64,000 nt of DNA from Cristatella mucedo (Eukaryota; Bryozoa; Phylactolaemata; Cristatellidae). A program made the position numbers and the translations under genes. The notes below the pieces were generated by a model, which was not told where the DNA came from, ran no database searches, and saw only the letters and a list, made by a program, of their open reading frames with translations. This document shows, piece after piece, positions 12,967 through 25,035 of the stretch. Every line of letters begins with the position of its first letter. Position 1 is the first letter of the stretch. Location of the stretch: NCBI GenBank assembly GCA_009760855.2, contig WPIO01000043.1:1238001-1302000 (forward strand). The letters run 5' to 3'.

Positions 12967-13645
12967 TATATATCTAGCTCCGTAGTTCTGTCTCGGCTTG
13001 ATTTTGTAATTCCCGTTTGGCTGGGCTGCCAAGGAAAGCTATTAGGCCACTGCAGCAGACTATGAATATGGCTGTAAGGCTTGTCTTCAAGTCCCAGCGG
13101 TTTGAGCACGTGTCTCCTTTGCTAAAAGAGCTAGGATGGATGCCGGTTGAGCAAAGGATACAGAGCAAAGTTCTTACGCTGACCCGCAAGGCCCGCCACG
13201 GCTTCTCTCCTTCGTACCTAGCTGAACTGCTGCATCACTTTCAGCCTGTTCCCGCCTTTAGTTCCTGTGTGGACAATAAATTAGCTGTTCCATTCCTCCG
13301 CTTAAACACCGTAGGCGACAGAAGCTTTAGCTCTGCAGGTCCTAGACTGTGGAACTCGCTTCCACAATTCTTACGCAACAACTACTCTGCGACTGCCGAC
13401 AATGGCTCATCCTTTCCAGCAGTCCTGAGCTGCTACTTCCATGCTACTCACTACCATAACTGCTCTCCTGCCTCTGCTATGCTTCCCAATTTCTCTTTGT
13501 TGCGTGAGACGAAGTCTGTTGGCTACCGAATGCATACCGAAAGCCGCTTAGGCTGTGAGTGCACTATACGAAATTCTTCTGTGTAGCACCCACATGGTCC
13601 TTATGACTTTGTGGACTTACAGACGGAGATACATTACATTACATA
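12967..13645 (+). mobile_element. LINE-A 3' part
   Basis: A 5'-truncated LINE-A copy from the region after YADD (SRLDFVIPVWLGC...) to the tail GGAGATACATTACATTACAT. An open frame of 189 codons (13017-13586) is the intact ORF2 C-terminus with RFEHVSPLLKELGW, VDNKLAVPFLRL and RLWNSLPQFLRNN. ATATAT on both sides may be its target duplication. Confidence 0.85.
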
Positions 13646-13689
13646 TATAAGCTTCGAACAAGCCTGTTCCTCACACCATTTAGTTGTCC

Positions 13690-14125
13690 TTGTAATTCGT
13701 CCTTAGCGTGCTAATGCATGCAAAAACTGAACTTGCTGCAACTATGCATGCTGACCTATATTGCATGATGCCACTAGCCACACTTGCATGCTGACCCCGT
13801 GCATGTCACCCCTAAGCATGTTATTCGTGTTGTTTATCAACCATGGTACCACTCACCATTCGATCGTGTTTCCTTGCAGAAAATGTAAAGTGCCTAGAGA
13901 GAGATTGAGTTCTCTGTGGGTGCTTTATCAAGTGTGTTATTATTATTATTACAACCATATTTTACATCTTGATGCAATGCATTTCACCTCTAACCATGCT
14001 ATGCTTGATAACATTGAGTATGTTACCACTAACCATTCGATAATGCTTGCTTTACCGCATATGTAATGTGCCTTGAAAGGGATTAAGTTCTCTGATGGTG
14101 CTATACAAATATAAAATGTATTATT
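13690..14125 (+). mobile_element. LINE-B 3' ends, two in tandem
   Basis: Two LINE-B 3' segments in the same orientation. Each has the CATGTCACCCCTAA / ACCATTCGAT region and the GTAAAGTGCC...GAGATT tail, ending in (ATT)n at about 13935-13950 and 14118-14127. Confidence 0.75.
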
Positions 14126-14679
14126 ATTTATGTAAAGCACTGAAATGTGCCCTCTCTTACTTATGAGTGCTCAAAATGGCAAGGATGTGCCATTTTGTCT
14201 TTGGGGAGTACTAAGCTTCAGGCTTAGTCTATGGGAAGTGTCTGGAAAGGCATTTAAAATTTTTGGATGCTCTAATTATTGATGGAAGCTTATAAAAATG
14301 CTTCGTCATTAGCAGTACGGTTACTTTGCCTTTGTACCTGTCAAAAAATGTAGGATGTCTGCCAAGACTTGCTCTGGTACTACCTCGGCCCCACTCTATA
14401 GTTAGCCACCCCCTCCCCACCACCACCCACCTTATGCATGGAGGTATGTCCATAACCGTCGGTGGTGTAGATCCTGCTAAGACCATAATGGCAATAGCAA
14501 GAAAAATTTAATTCTTATGATTTCAGGGTTTAATTCTAGATACCTTTTCTTTTAAAATTCAGGGTGTTGGGCTTAAAATACATGTACTTTAGGCAGTTTA
14601 TTGTTTACAGCCACTGGCTGCAAAAATGTAGCAATACCTGACATGGGCACAATGCCAATTGCAGAGAGTTATGTAATTT
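14126..14679. other. Intergenic, nothing recognised
   Basis: AT-rich spacer without a supported gene or repeat. Confidence 0.4.
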
Positions 14680-14837
14680 AATGTATTTCCATCTGTAACT
14701 CCACAAAGCCTTAAAGACTATGTGGGCATTACGAAGGAGAGTTTTATATAGCGCACTCGCAGCCTAAGCTGCTTTCGGTGCGCATTCGGTAGCCAACAGA
14801 CATCATCTCACTCAACAAAGAGAGAGTGGGACACTTG
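14680..14837 (-). mobile_element. LINE-A 3' fragment
   Basis: About 158 bp of the LINE-A 3' end in minus orientation (CTCCACAAAG...TATATAGCGCACTCGCAGCC). It is strongly 5'-truncated. Confidence 0.85.
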
Positions 14838-15269
14838 TCTTTGCTAATCAGTGCTGTAGGGTAGGGGTAGCTTCGGGGGTAGCCTCCGAAATAAGGAGGT
14901 AGGTCCACAAAAAATGGTCAATTTATTTGAAATTCGCATATTAAAGATAATCTAGTTATAAATGCAAGCTCAAATTTTGGTGGTTGTAAGATGACTGGAA
15001 CATGGTCAATAAAATTATTATGTAAGACCTATCTAAACCGGAAGTCGTACATCGAGCTCAACAAAATAATTTTTTTTGAAAAATAACTGAGCCGGAACTG
15101 CGGTTTTCTGGTGAACTCTGCGAATATAAGCTATTCAGCCCTAAACGGACCCTCAAAAAATAACTGGGAAATGATAAAACGTAAAAAATTTCGGGAAATG
15201 ATACGCCCCTCGAGATCACACGTCCGACTGGTAGTACAACAAGATGGTAAAAGAGTAAACCCCCTATCG

Positions 15270-15620
15270 GCAGGGTGTCTAGTCCCGCCTCTGCTTCCCC
15301 CGCCCCGCCCATAGCAACCGGCGGTAAACGGCATTCCAAGGCCCACTCCTTATTTACTTGGCAGAAACCTGCTAACATTGGTATGTTTACATCAGATCAC
15401 AAACCGGAAGTGACTGTCGTTCGGCCAGTTGACGAACATTAGGGATAATGTATTGAGAATTTACTGCTGCCGGGGCCGCCGTAACTAAGGAGTCCATTAT
15501 CACGGCACCGCATGAATCCTCGGACAGCTGATCCAGTTCCTGTAGCCGTCATAACGCGCGAGGCGACGGCCGCGAGTAGTCCTTTGTTCGGCGGCCGGTC
15601 AGCGTGGTGACTTGGATGGA
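15270..15620. promoter_or_regulatory. CpG- and GC-box-rich stretch, possible promoter
   Basis: Contains a consensus GC box (CCCCGCCCCGCCC near 15298) next to CCATAGCAACC, an RFX/X-box-like half site, and many CpG dinucleotides up to about 15600 (for example GCGCGAGGCGACGGCCGCG). In this AT-leaning region it stands out as promoter-like. No transcript evidence is available. Confidence 0.35.
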
Positions 15621-15656
15621 ACTAGCGCGTCGTTTACTGGAAGCCAGTCTGAAAAG
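15617..15656 (+). CDS. Possible first coding exon of a small gene (tentative)
   Basis: ATG in the context TTGGATGG just after the CpG-rich stretch, reading MELARRLLEASLK before a weak donor-like AAAAGGTTGAT. It could join the possible exon at 17063. Phase and product are unproven, and I do not recognise the protein. Confidence 0.15.
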
Positions 15657-15659
15657 GTT

Positions 15660-17060
15660 GATTCATTTCTATTCAAGGAAATTTAGGTGATTTCAAGTTC
15701 TCATTTATGTCGTTACTAGTTAGATATTTGTATTGGCAAATGCCGGTGAGCCGCCCGGCTGTACTCTGGATTGCCGGCCTGCCGTATGAGACCTATCGCG
15801 GATATGATCTGCTTAGGCTGTATAAGGTTCTTGTTAGGTTGACCTATTCCTAAGATCCATATTTATCTATTTATTGAATTGTTCGTGTGATTATAGCGTT
15901 TCCTAGTGCTGCCTCTTGGTTATACCTTGGAGTTCTCAAGTTTATCTGCATACGACAGTCCAATGCCTGCTGTCATTTATGTCATATCTCCTGAAATGAT
16001 GATGCGATATCCTTAAAACTTTGGAATGTATGATTGATTGTAGTTACAGAATCATTCCAGCCTTCTCGCATGCGTATTGGACCTCAGTAGATTGACTTGT
16101 TTTGGTCAAAACTGGCTGTGTTTGTCGTGCTAAGCCTTTGTCATCCTTTCACTCACATGGCGTAAAAATGTCACAGGTAGGCTACTTGTGACCCAATCAA
16201 CGTGAAATTTGAATTACATGCTCCTAAGTATGTGTTTTGATGTTGTATGGCGACAAATAAAGTAACGCTCTTGTTATTCCATGTCACCTGCATGCTTTAG
16301 CACCTTAAATTGGCTTCTCTGAGTGCTGTCACAACAGTAGTACTTGGTACCTGGTACAGTGTACAACTCGGTCGGTACTGGGCCGATCTGTGTGAAACTT
16401 GGAATATAGGTGGAGCTCACCTGTCTTGTCACTCCCCACCTGGGCATGTATGCATGATGGGTGTGTATGCATATAATGTGCCTGTCACAAAGTGTCCGTG
16501 GGCTGTGTTCGTGATGGCAGTCAACAGTTTGAGATGTCAAAAAATTTTTTAAAGTTTTTTTGTGGGGGAGAGTGACAAGTGGAATGTCTTGCATTTTTTG
16601 AGGGGTTTGCTATATTTCTACAGAAACAATTTTCTGGCCGGAAAACTGAGGAGCTGCCTTTTACCATCAGTCCTATACGTGACCTTGGACTTTTAAAGGT
16701 CATCATAAGGTCAAAACATCAGATTTATTATATCAAACGATAGCTAATGGTACCAGTGTTCTTCGTGCCAATTTTCATGCCAATCAGTTTACTCGTCTTC
16801 GTACAATATTTTTTAAACATGCTTTGGAGGGACAACTCCCCCTATTAGCGGCCATTTTGAGGGATAACTCCTACTACTGCCGGACTTACCCCCCCCCCGG
16901 GGGTAAGTCCGGCAGTACCAGTAGTTGTAAAAGTTAGCTGATTAAGCAGCCTCATTTGCATAGCAACTGACTCTGAAGTGCTAGACAATCGTTGAAAAGC
17001 CTTTCAAGATCTATCTTGAAGATCAATTTTTGACGACCTTAGTCATAGTTATGCATGTAA
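15660..17060. other. Non-coding stretch with a snap-back palindrome
   Basis: No supported exon. Contains the perfect hairpin at 16876-16916, listed separately. Confidence 0.4.
16876..16916. repeat. Perfect inverted repeat (18-bp arms, C5 loop)
   Basis: Arms ACTGCCGGACTTACCCCC (16876-16893) and its exact complement (16899-16916), separated by five C. One more T-A pair extends the stem, and a bulged CTACT/AGTAG pair lies outside it. A strong cruciform or hairpin. Confidence 0.95.
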
Positions 17061-17062
17061 TA

Positions 17063-17278
17063 TAGACTATTGTGGAATATATCGAAGATATTGATTCTTT
17101 TGAATCTCCAGATACTGAAGATCCCTTTGGGGTCTCCTCATTTGTGTATGAATATGGCCTGCTTCAGTACTTTAATGCAGCTACTCACACATTCGGAGAG
17201 AAAGTGAAGATGTGTCTGAAGCTTGGGATGATAACGAAAGTGGAGAGCTTCGAGAAAGAACTTGTCGATCTCTGTTGA
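17063..17278 (+). CDS. Possible 3' exon of an unidentified small protein (tentative)
   Basis: After the acceptor-like TAATATAG the frame reads TIVEYIEDIDSFESPDTEDPF and continues 71 codons to TGA (17276-17278). Composition is protein-like: an acidic start, then YEYGLLQYFN and KMCLKLGMITK, with no low complexity or repeat match in this window. There is no ATG, so if real it is a 3' exon. It could belong with the possible start at 15617. No family recognised. Confidence 0.25.
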
Positions 17279-17279
17279 C

Positions 17280-18464
17280 GTTTGCTAAGCTGTACATGCA
17301 TGCACTTTTGTGGTTCTTCAGATCCTCCCAACGTGAGGTAGGCTGGGTAAAGCATCTCTGAGTAAGCATGCAGCAGAAGCAGCGAGTGTTCATGCTTTCA
17401 CTCTACCATAAAGCTGAAGCTTTACCTGAGCTCTGGGATGCTGCAATGGCATAATAGACACTGCGCTGGCAGTGCTTGCTTAAAAGCTTGCTTCTAGCTC
17501 GAGGCCCGCTGCTGCTGCTGCTGCCTCAGTCTGCTGCCTGCTACTGCAGTGTGCTACTGCTGCCTCCTGCTGCTGCTGCTGCCAGCTGTCCTAGCAAGCA
17601 CGTGTGCAGCGCAATACAAGTACAGAAGCAGCACTGCTGCACGCCAGCAATAGCTGATAAGTCTGGAAGAGCAGCAATGCAATCACAGTAGAAGCCCAGT
17701 TTAAAATCGATCTAATTAGCTGGGAGTGCATGCAAACGATAATGTTGCCTGTCCTACACCAAAGAACCTCTGGACTGGCTTTCAATATGAGGCTCCCACC
17801 CCCCCCCCGGCAGCAGTTGAGTCAGTCAGGTATCTGTTGCAGCCTTGCTGTTGCATGCAAAAGCAAGGGCCTGCAATGAGCCCCAGCTTAAGGAGGGTCC
17901 CTCCCCTAGCACACCCTGCTTAGTAGTATAGGTCAAAGTGTCAAGCAATACATAAGTGACACTACTATGCAACTTGTTCCATTCAGCTTCAGAGTCCTTC
18001 CTGCTGTTTCAGGCAAGCTTGATAAATGGCTAGCCTTTGCTGCTTGCTATCCAAGTACCTCAGTGTTGGCTCAGCCTCGGCCCTCAAAAGGCTGCCGTGT
18101 TGGGAGGCAGCTGACAGGAGATGAAGTGGCAGCAACTGACGTCAAAAGGGAGCCTAGAAAGGAAGCAGCTGCCTGAGCTCTGCTCGATGCCATGTTTATC
18201 CATAGCCCATGGCCTGTCAGTGAGCAAGCGAGCACCCAGCTATTCCAACTGCCACGTATGCCCGGGCTCGGCTGCCCAGCTGGCAGCAGCTGCACCGCCT
18301 GTGCGGCCTGCTTGCCGGATGGTGCGTACGACGTTAAAGTCCTTGACAGAAGCGGTCGTACATTGGCTGTGTTTGAGGCACATTTTTGCAACAGGCTTGC
18401 AGCCGGTCTTTTATCCACATTTTAATAGTCCCCCCCCCCCTGTAGGCTGGGGGTTATAATAAAG
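17280..18464. other. Non-coding, CTG-rich spacer
   Basis: Contains a CTG/CTGCTG-rich stretch at about 17508-17585 and short C-runs. Open frames here follow the low-complexity composition and none is supported. Confidence 0.4.
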
Positions 18465-18622
<158 letters not shown>

Positions 18623-18954
18623 GTTAAAATGTCGCGGTTGTGTTCCCCTTCGAATTGCTGGTTGCAGCTCAACAAGGGTCCGAGTACATTTTTAGAACTG
18701 ATTTCAGGTGCTTTTATGAAACAGAACCTGACCGGGGAAGGATGACAAATAGCAATCCCTATAATTAACTCGTGAGTCTGATGCGACTGTTTGTATCGTC
18801 TGGTCATGCCCACTCTACAGGGCCGGTCGACTGGGCGTGGTCTCTTCTGACCCAGTGTGCCTTATTGACCTCCTGAAATGGCCCAGTAGTCCGAAAAGTT
18901 TGCCGACCCCTGCTTAAAGGAAGAATGGTCTTATGGTTAGCTGTAGCATGCTTA

Positions 18955-19300
18955 ATTTCAGCAAGCCTAGCAGGGTTTCGGTTTACATAAGCTGGGTCAA
19001 CATGCAAATATGGTTAGTAGTAGCATACACAGTGTCAGTCATAAGTGCGAAAAGGACGAATCGTATGGACACATAAAGTGCTGTGATAAACTTATAGGCT
19101 TTGGGAGTGTACGAACTAAATGCACGGTCAATAAAGGATTCAAGGTTCGTACGAGGTGCAGCTAAACGATTTGATTCAGGAAAGCCAACGATACGATGCA
19201 TAGCTTGGTTGGGAGTAGACCGGATAGGTAGGCTGGAGTCAAAGAATGAAGGGACCTAAAAGTGACCGACACAACCTTCAAGTCTATCCTTTAAGTCAGG
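18955..19300 (-). mobile_element. LINE-B 3' fragment
   Basis: Minus-strand match to the ORF2 C-terminal region of LINE-B (RIVGFPESNRLAAPRTNLESF) and the start of its 3' segment. Both ends are worn and the tail is missing. Confidence 0.7.
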
Positions 19301-19352
19301 TGGCTTCGTGGAGAAGGTTTTATTAATGGTTTCGTGATGGTCACTATTTAAT

Positions 19353-20815
19353 GTAATGTAATGTATCTCCGTCAGTAACTCCACAAAGTCATAAAGACCA
19401 TGTGGGTGTTACGCAGGAGAGTTTCGTATAGCGCACTCGCAGCCTAAGCGGCTTTCGGTACGCATTCGGTAGCCAACAGACTTCGTCTCACGCAACAAAG
19501 AGAAAGTGAGAAGCATAGCAGAGCTAGGAGAGCAGTTGAGGTAGTGAGTAGCATGGAAGTAGCAGTTCAGAACCGCTGAAAAAGATGTGCCATAGTTGGC
19601 AGTTGGAGAGTAGATGTCGTTGCGCAAGAATTGTGGAAGCGAGTTCCACAGTCTATGACCTGCAGAGCTAAAGCTTCTGTCGCCAACTGTCTTTAAGCGG
19701 AGGAACAGGACAGCTAATTTATTGTCCACACAGGACCTGAGGGCGTGAACAGGCTGAAACTGATGCAGCAGTTCAGCTAGGTATGAAGGAGCCAAGCCGT
19801 GGCGGGCCTTGTGGGTCAGCATAAGAACTTTGCTCTGTATCCTTTGCTCAACCGGCAACCATCCTAGCTCCTTCAGCAAAGGTGACACGTGCTCAAACCG
19901 CTGGGACTTGAAGACCAGCCTTGCAGCCATATTCATAGGCCGCTGTAGTGGCATAATAGCTTTCTTTGGTAGCCCAGCCAAAAGGGAATTACAATAATCA
20001 AGCCGAGACAGAACTAAAGAGCTAGTCAAATTTTTTACAAGCCACTGTGGGAGACAGCTTCTAATCTTGGATAGGGATCGGATGTGATGGCTAGCTGTAG
20101 AGGCAGTCTTCTGAATGAAGCTTTTGAAATTGAGGCAGCTATCGAACACGACACCTAGATTACGAGCATGTGGTGAAGGTCGCACAATAGCATCACCTAT
20201 TAGAGCAGCAAAGCCTTTTAATCCAGCCACACGCTTAGGGTGTCCTATGAGAAGCAGTTCGGTTTTATCGTCATTTAATTTCAGGAAGTTTTCCGACATC
20301 CAGGATCGAATATCGGCAAGGCAAGCATTCAGTTTCTCAGTTGCTGCAGCAGATTCCGACGGTTTAAATGACAAATACAACTGAGTATCGTCAGCATAGA
20401 AGTGATATCCTATTCCGTGGGCCTTAATCACTTTTCCCAGAGGTTGCGTATAAATGGAGAACAGCAAGGGACCAAGTACAGACACTTGAGGTACACCACA
20501 TGTGACCCTTCTCATGTCTGAGACCTGACCCCCACACGACACGGATTGAACACGATCAGACAAGTATGATTTAAACCACGCCAGTGCTTCGTCTGCCAGA
20601 CCGATCGTTGTTCTCAGTCGTTCAAGCAGAACTTCGTGATCAATGGTGTCGAAGGCAGCAGACAGATCTAGCAGAGCTAAGGCAGTGACATTCTCGTCGT
20701 CGTTGCCACGTAGAATGTCATTGCTAACACGGAGGAGAGCAGTTTGAGTAGAGTGCTGCCTCTTGAAACCTGATTGAAATGTTTCTGACATTCCATTATT
20801 TTCAATATTTATTGC
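19353..20815 (-). mobile_element. LINE-A copy with reverse-transcriptase ORF (5'-truncated)
   Basis: A 1.46-kb LINE-A copy whose ORF2 is open from its truncated 5' edge to the stop at 19409-19411 (about 470 element codons). It has RT motif A (LDLSAAFDTIDH), a motif B altered to GVPQVSVLGP, and motif C (YHFYADDTQLYL), followed by the C-terminal region ending ECAIRNSPA. The 3'UTR is about 55 bases and ends in ACATT repeats. It lies upside down relative to the copy at 38778-41361. I found only one amino-acid difference between them (Ser versus Asn in LLRVxNDIL). An apparent ATG start at 20839 lies in flanking DNA and is not the element's own. Clade CR1/L2 by motif pattern; exact clade uncertain. 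Confidence 0.92.
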
Positions 20816-21589
20816 AGTCATTGTTTGTCCCTCGTCCATGCCTTTGTTTATTTAAAATCAGGCTTGAAGTTTTATCAGTGCCGCTAACGTTGTTGTGAGG
20901 TCTAGAATGTACCATTAATGACATTCTATGTGAATTGCATGCTCCAAAGCCGTTCTACGTGCGTACAACAGTAGGCATGTGAGATTTAGCTAAAGAATGA
21001 CCTGCTTCCTGTTAGCCGTCCTTACGTTTAAAACGATTTTTTCAAGAAAACGCCATTTCCGATTGCAGTGACATTCAGAGGAGGAGCTCGAATTCTGTTT
21101 AGAGGACTAAAGAAAAATATCCCGACTGTGCTGCTAAAGGCCCAAGGGTGAATACAGCGTCGCACTTCGCTGCACTAGGTCTCAAACTTTTGAGCTACCC
21201 ATTCACAATTTTGCAAAGATGGCGTGGAGTCTTCCGTTCATATTCCGAAACGATCGGCCGAACCAATGAGACCGACACTGGCAAGCAGGATATTTACGAG
21301 CTTGAGAGCTCACTTTGACATTCTGAGAATCCAGAAAACCCATGCGAAATTAAGAGCTCCGAGTAAACAGGTTCTATGTGCTGCAATTCGTCCATCATTT
21401 TGCAACATGCAGAATCATCTTTAGACCGATGATAGCGAGCCATGTATCTCTTGTGAACCGCAGAAGGCTTGAATAATATTGAATCGTCTATAGCACTGCC
21501 AAACACGACTTTTTCCCCGCGACACCATCCGCTTTATTTGGATCTACATCTCTACGGAGCAAACCAATTAGTGTTAGGTAAAATAAATA
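20816..21589. other. Intergenic, nothing recognised
   Basis: Sequence upstream of the truncated LINE-A copy. No supported gene or repeat. Confidence 0.4.
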
Positions 21590-21737
21590 AAAAAATACCA
21601 GCTGATTGAACAGCCTCTTTCGTATAGCGACAGAAGAGCCTTTACGGCTATCACCGCCGCTTGCGGTGGCGAGAAAGGATCGCCCACCCCAGGATTCGAA
21701 CCCACGACCTCTGTCCGAGGTCGAGAAAAGAGTTGTA
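21590..21737 (-). mobile_element. SINE-2 copy (tRNA-derived)
   Basis: On the minus strand: B-box GGGTTCGAATCC in a tRNA-like T-arm, then GATAGCCGTAAAGGCTCTTC, TGTCGCTATAC and AGAGGCTGTTCAATCAGCTG with a T-rich end. The same order recurs at 47440-47585 on the plus strand. The A-box end is missing here, replaced by the G/C-run tract. Confidence 0.75.
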
Positions 21738-21842
21738 GGACTTCCCCCCCCCCCCGACGCTCCCCACGGACATTTCCCCCTGGTGGACCCTAGGACATCC
21801 CCCCGACATTCCCCTGCCCTGGGGTTGGACATCCCCTTAGGT
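21738..21842. repeat. G/C-run tract with degenerate short repeats
   Basis: The minus strand carries runs of 3 to 13 G separated by short spacers, with a recurring GGGGGAAATGTCC / GGGGATGTCC theme. Potential G-quadruplex DNA. It abuts SINE-2. Confidence 0.85.
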
Positions 21843-22223
21843 TGATGAATGTATAACTAAGAATACAGATATATATGATCAAATGAATTTCAAGCTCTAA
21901 CGAAATAAAATCAACTCCGGATAATTGGAAGGATGGGTGGATTGGAAGGATGGTGTCTAATGGAGCGGTGGTAGCGGCGTCGGCGAGCCGTACCGTTCGG
22001 TCCCGCGGGAGTTCGGTCCCGCTCGACGCCGCCAGGCACGTGTTCGTACCCGTCAAAGCGGGCCAGCGCTACGGCGTGCCACGCGTTCCTGCAAATGAGC
22101 GAGAGGCCTCAGAGGTCTACTGAGTATTACTCCATCTGTACCTTTATGAATCCATAAACATGAAAGGCGCGTAATATTTCATTTCTTCGTGATTTAATAT
22201 GCCTAGAAGTATTAAGTTTTCTT

Positions 22224-22255
22224 GGTTAGTTATTAACCTGCAAACGTTCTATTAT

Positions 22256-22328
<73 letters not shown>

Positions 22329-22426
22329 CATGTATGTATATATATATTGTTAGTTATTAACCTGCAAACGTTCTATTATTACTATATATATATATATATA
22401 TATAAGCATGTATGTATATATATATT
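22224..22426. repeat. Tandemly duplicated (TA)n cassette
   Basis: The same cassette occurs twice: GTTAGTTATTAACCTGC..., a (TA)n run, then AGCATGTATGTATATATATATT. The TA run has 34 units in the first (22259-22326) and 11 in the second (22383-22404). Confidence 0.95.
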
Positions 22427-24540
22427 CCAATGCTAAAACTTTTCTAATTACAACAGGGAGCCGTGTTCATTCCCAACCTCCTAGATTTATAACTTTGTTC
22501 TAATTAAGAGCTGCTAATTCAAGTTTTGCGTGACAGCATTCTAAACATCAAGCTTGGCCTAAGAGTTCGAACGTGACAGCAAATCTTATCTTCACTTGTT
22601 TATCATACGCTCCAACTCCGATACATGCAAACAAGAGTACACGTTCGAGAAATTTCATCCCGCGGCTGCTAGAGACCGCGCTCCAGGTTCGACTCCTAGT
22701 TCAGCTTAAGAGCGGTCTCTAACCGAGTCCTCGAGCAGGTGCACCTTGCCCGGCTCTGTTTTCGTATTTAACCACGGCATTCCACGTACCTGCACGCATT
22801 TAGTGAAACTTGAGTGCTATGCGTAATGAATCCAATCATGTCAAAGCCGGATGTATATTTTTGGGATGTCTCCGAGTACGCCGCTCCTAACTTGAAGTTG
22901 CATCAAGTGTAGATGAGGTATTGTGTGTCTAATACGAGAATGAATGAGTCGGAAGTCATACGATGAGCAGGAGTGCGAGTTGAAAGGTGAGCCGCTCGAT
23001 CTCTATGCAGTATGGCGACCGCTAGTAGTACCGGATAACATTGTTGATCCGGCCGAGTACTTGCTAAATCAAGTAGCCCCTCCCTGCAGACAACCTTCAG
23101 TACTCAGATGTTGACTCAGATCAGCAACATCAATTCAGGACGCTTCATTTGACGTTTATGAAAGTCCTAGTCAGCCATTTTGAGGACTGTCAGCCGGCAA
23201 CGTGGCTCGGCTCTAGGCGGTCCAAAAAGCGGCCCACCTCTACTCTCGAGACGCGCCGAAAGAGCCGCGCCTCAATGCCCGCCTTCCCTCCGTCGTATCG
23301 CAGCGTTTGCGGAGCGCGTCGCCTGGTCATGCTCGACGGGCTAGGTCACTGCAGGCTTTCGTAAGTAGTACTACGTAGCCCACCGAGATGGTAAGTCAGA
23401 TGGTAAGCGTTTTATCTCAGCTAAGCATTTAGCCTCACCTAAATACTACGCAGTAGGATGGACTACGAGTTAGACGCGTTCCTTTTGCTTCCGAAAACCT
23501 CACATTGCCTCCTTCAAAAAGTATGAAATTCCTTGCGGTATTAGTGACGCTATATATACAAGGCTGGCTGACGGTTCAAGGAGATTCTAGCTGCAGCCAG
23601 GACGCGAGTGCAGACTTACAAAAGGCCAAGTTCGCTGGAGATCAACAAGCAAATCAACAAGCAATGCCTTAGCTGCACGAGGCGAGCAATGTTTAGGCAA
23701 CAAAAGCTTACTACTAATTGCTTATTGGTGCCATTTTCTCGCTTGAGCTTTTCGACGACTAGCCGGTTTCGCTTACTGTGGCTATGTGAACTCATGCTAT
23801 TTATCATTCGCGTCAAACGCCTGCCCAGCCCTCAGTCATCTGATATCAGTTTGCGTGCTATATAATAGACGGCTTGCCATTATTTCTGTCGGCATGCTAT
23901 AAATATATTCGTTTTGGCAGTGCCGGCGTAATAGAAAACAGACTACAAGTGTGCGACAGCTCTTCTGAGTTGCTTCCGATGCAGTGACAATGACGTAGGC
24001 AAGCTTGAGTTAGCCGAAGAGAGAGAGAGAGCGGGTTCAGTGTCACTGCTGACGCATGTCTTTCTTGTTCCACCAAGAAAACTCCTATAAGTGTGGCCCC
24101 TCGTTCACACTGTTTGAGCGCGAAGAAAACTATTGGCCCTTGAGCCAGAAGGAAAGCCGGCCATCTTCCGCGAGGCGATTTCCCTCACCTACTTTAACAA
24201 AAGAAAGGCCGGCAGTAAGGTAAATATAGACAGCCGAGAAAATCGATAATGGAGTAGCAGCGACGGCTATTTTGTGCCAGTTGAGCTACTAATCATTCTT
24301 GGAAGTCGTCAAAAATCAGGACTTTGCAATAAATTTAATACTGCCACCTATTCAAAGGTATTCGTACCGTATTGAAACCGTGATTGACGACTACATCAAG
24401 AATGGTCGCTGTATCGGACTGCTTAGCTATCGATGCCGAATTTTATGTATGGGCTATGAACGGTAAGTCTGCACCATGTAATCGACAGATATATAACCCC
24501 ATCAGGCAAGCGCTCTGCCTGCAGCTTTCGCGGACAGCAG
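22427..24540. other. Intergenic, no supported gene
   Basis: Contains an inverted repeat AGAGACCGC/GCGGTCTCT (22671-22679 and 22712-22720) around a B-box-like GGTTCGACTCC. Short open frames such as 23149-23364 have no recognisable content. Confidence 0.4.
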
Positions 24541-24544
24541 TAAG

Positions 24545-25035
24545 ATACCTATCAGATCTACTGCCTATCAGATCTACTGCCCCACCAGGCTAAGCAGCGT
24601 ACCACCCACTTTTCGGAATCTAACTGTTTACCTATACCTCGTAAAAACCTCAAATCTTTTGGAGACCGTGCCTTTAGTTTGTATGCTCCCAAAAGCTTGG
24701 AACTCAGTCCCGACTTCCATCAGGACATCTCCTGACTTGACCACATTTAAAAGGAAATTAAACATGCTCCTATTTATCGCAGCATTTAGTAGGTTCCTGC
24801 GATTCGCCCTTTATGTGCTTATGTGTGCTGGCATTGTGCATACTGCCACTAACCAAACTCGCATTCTGACCCTGTGCATGTCACCCTAACCGTGTTATTC
24901 CCGTTGTTTATTCAGCATGCTACTACGAACCATTCAATCATGCTCCCTTTGCAGCAAATGTAAAGTGTCTAGAGAGAGATTTTAGTTCTCGGAGGGCGCT
25001 TTATCGAGTGTACTATTATTCTTATTTTTATTATT
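24545..25035 (+). mobile_element. LINE-B 3' part
   Basis: 5'-truncated LINE-B: the RTNLKSF/GDRAF... ORF2 end in decayed form, the LYVLMCAGIVHTATNQTRILTLCMSP segment, the tail AAGTGTCTAGAGAGAGATT and (ATT)n. Confidence 0.8.

Noticed and set aside
20816-20839. ATG start for the LINE-A ORF2 at 20839
   Set aside because: It lies in flanking DNA beyond the truncation point. The longer copy shows the frame continues upstream into the endonuclease.
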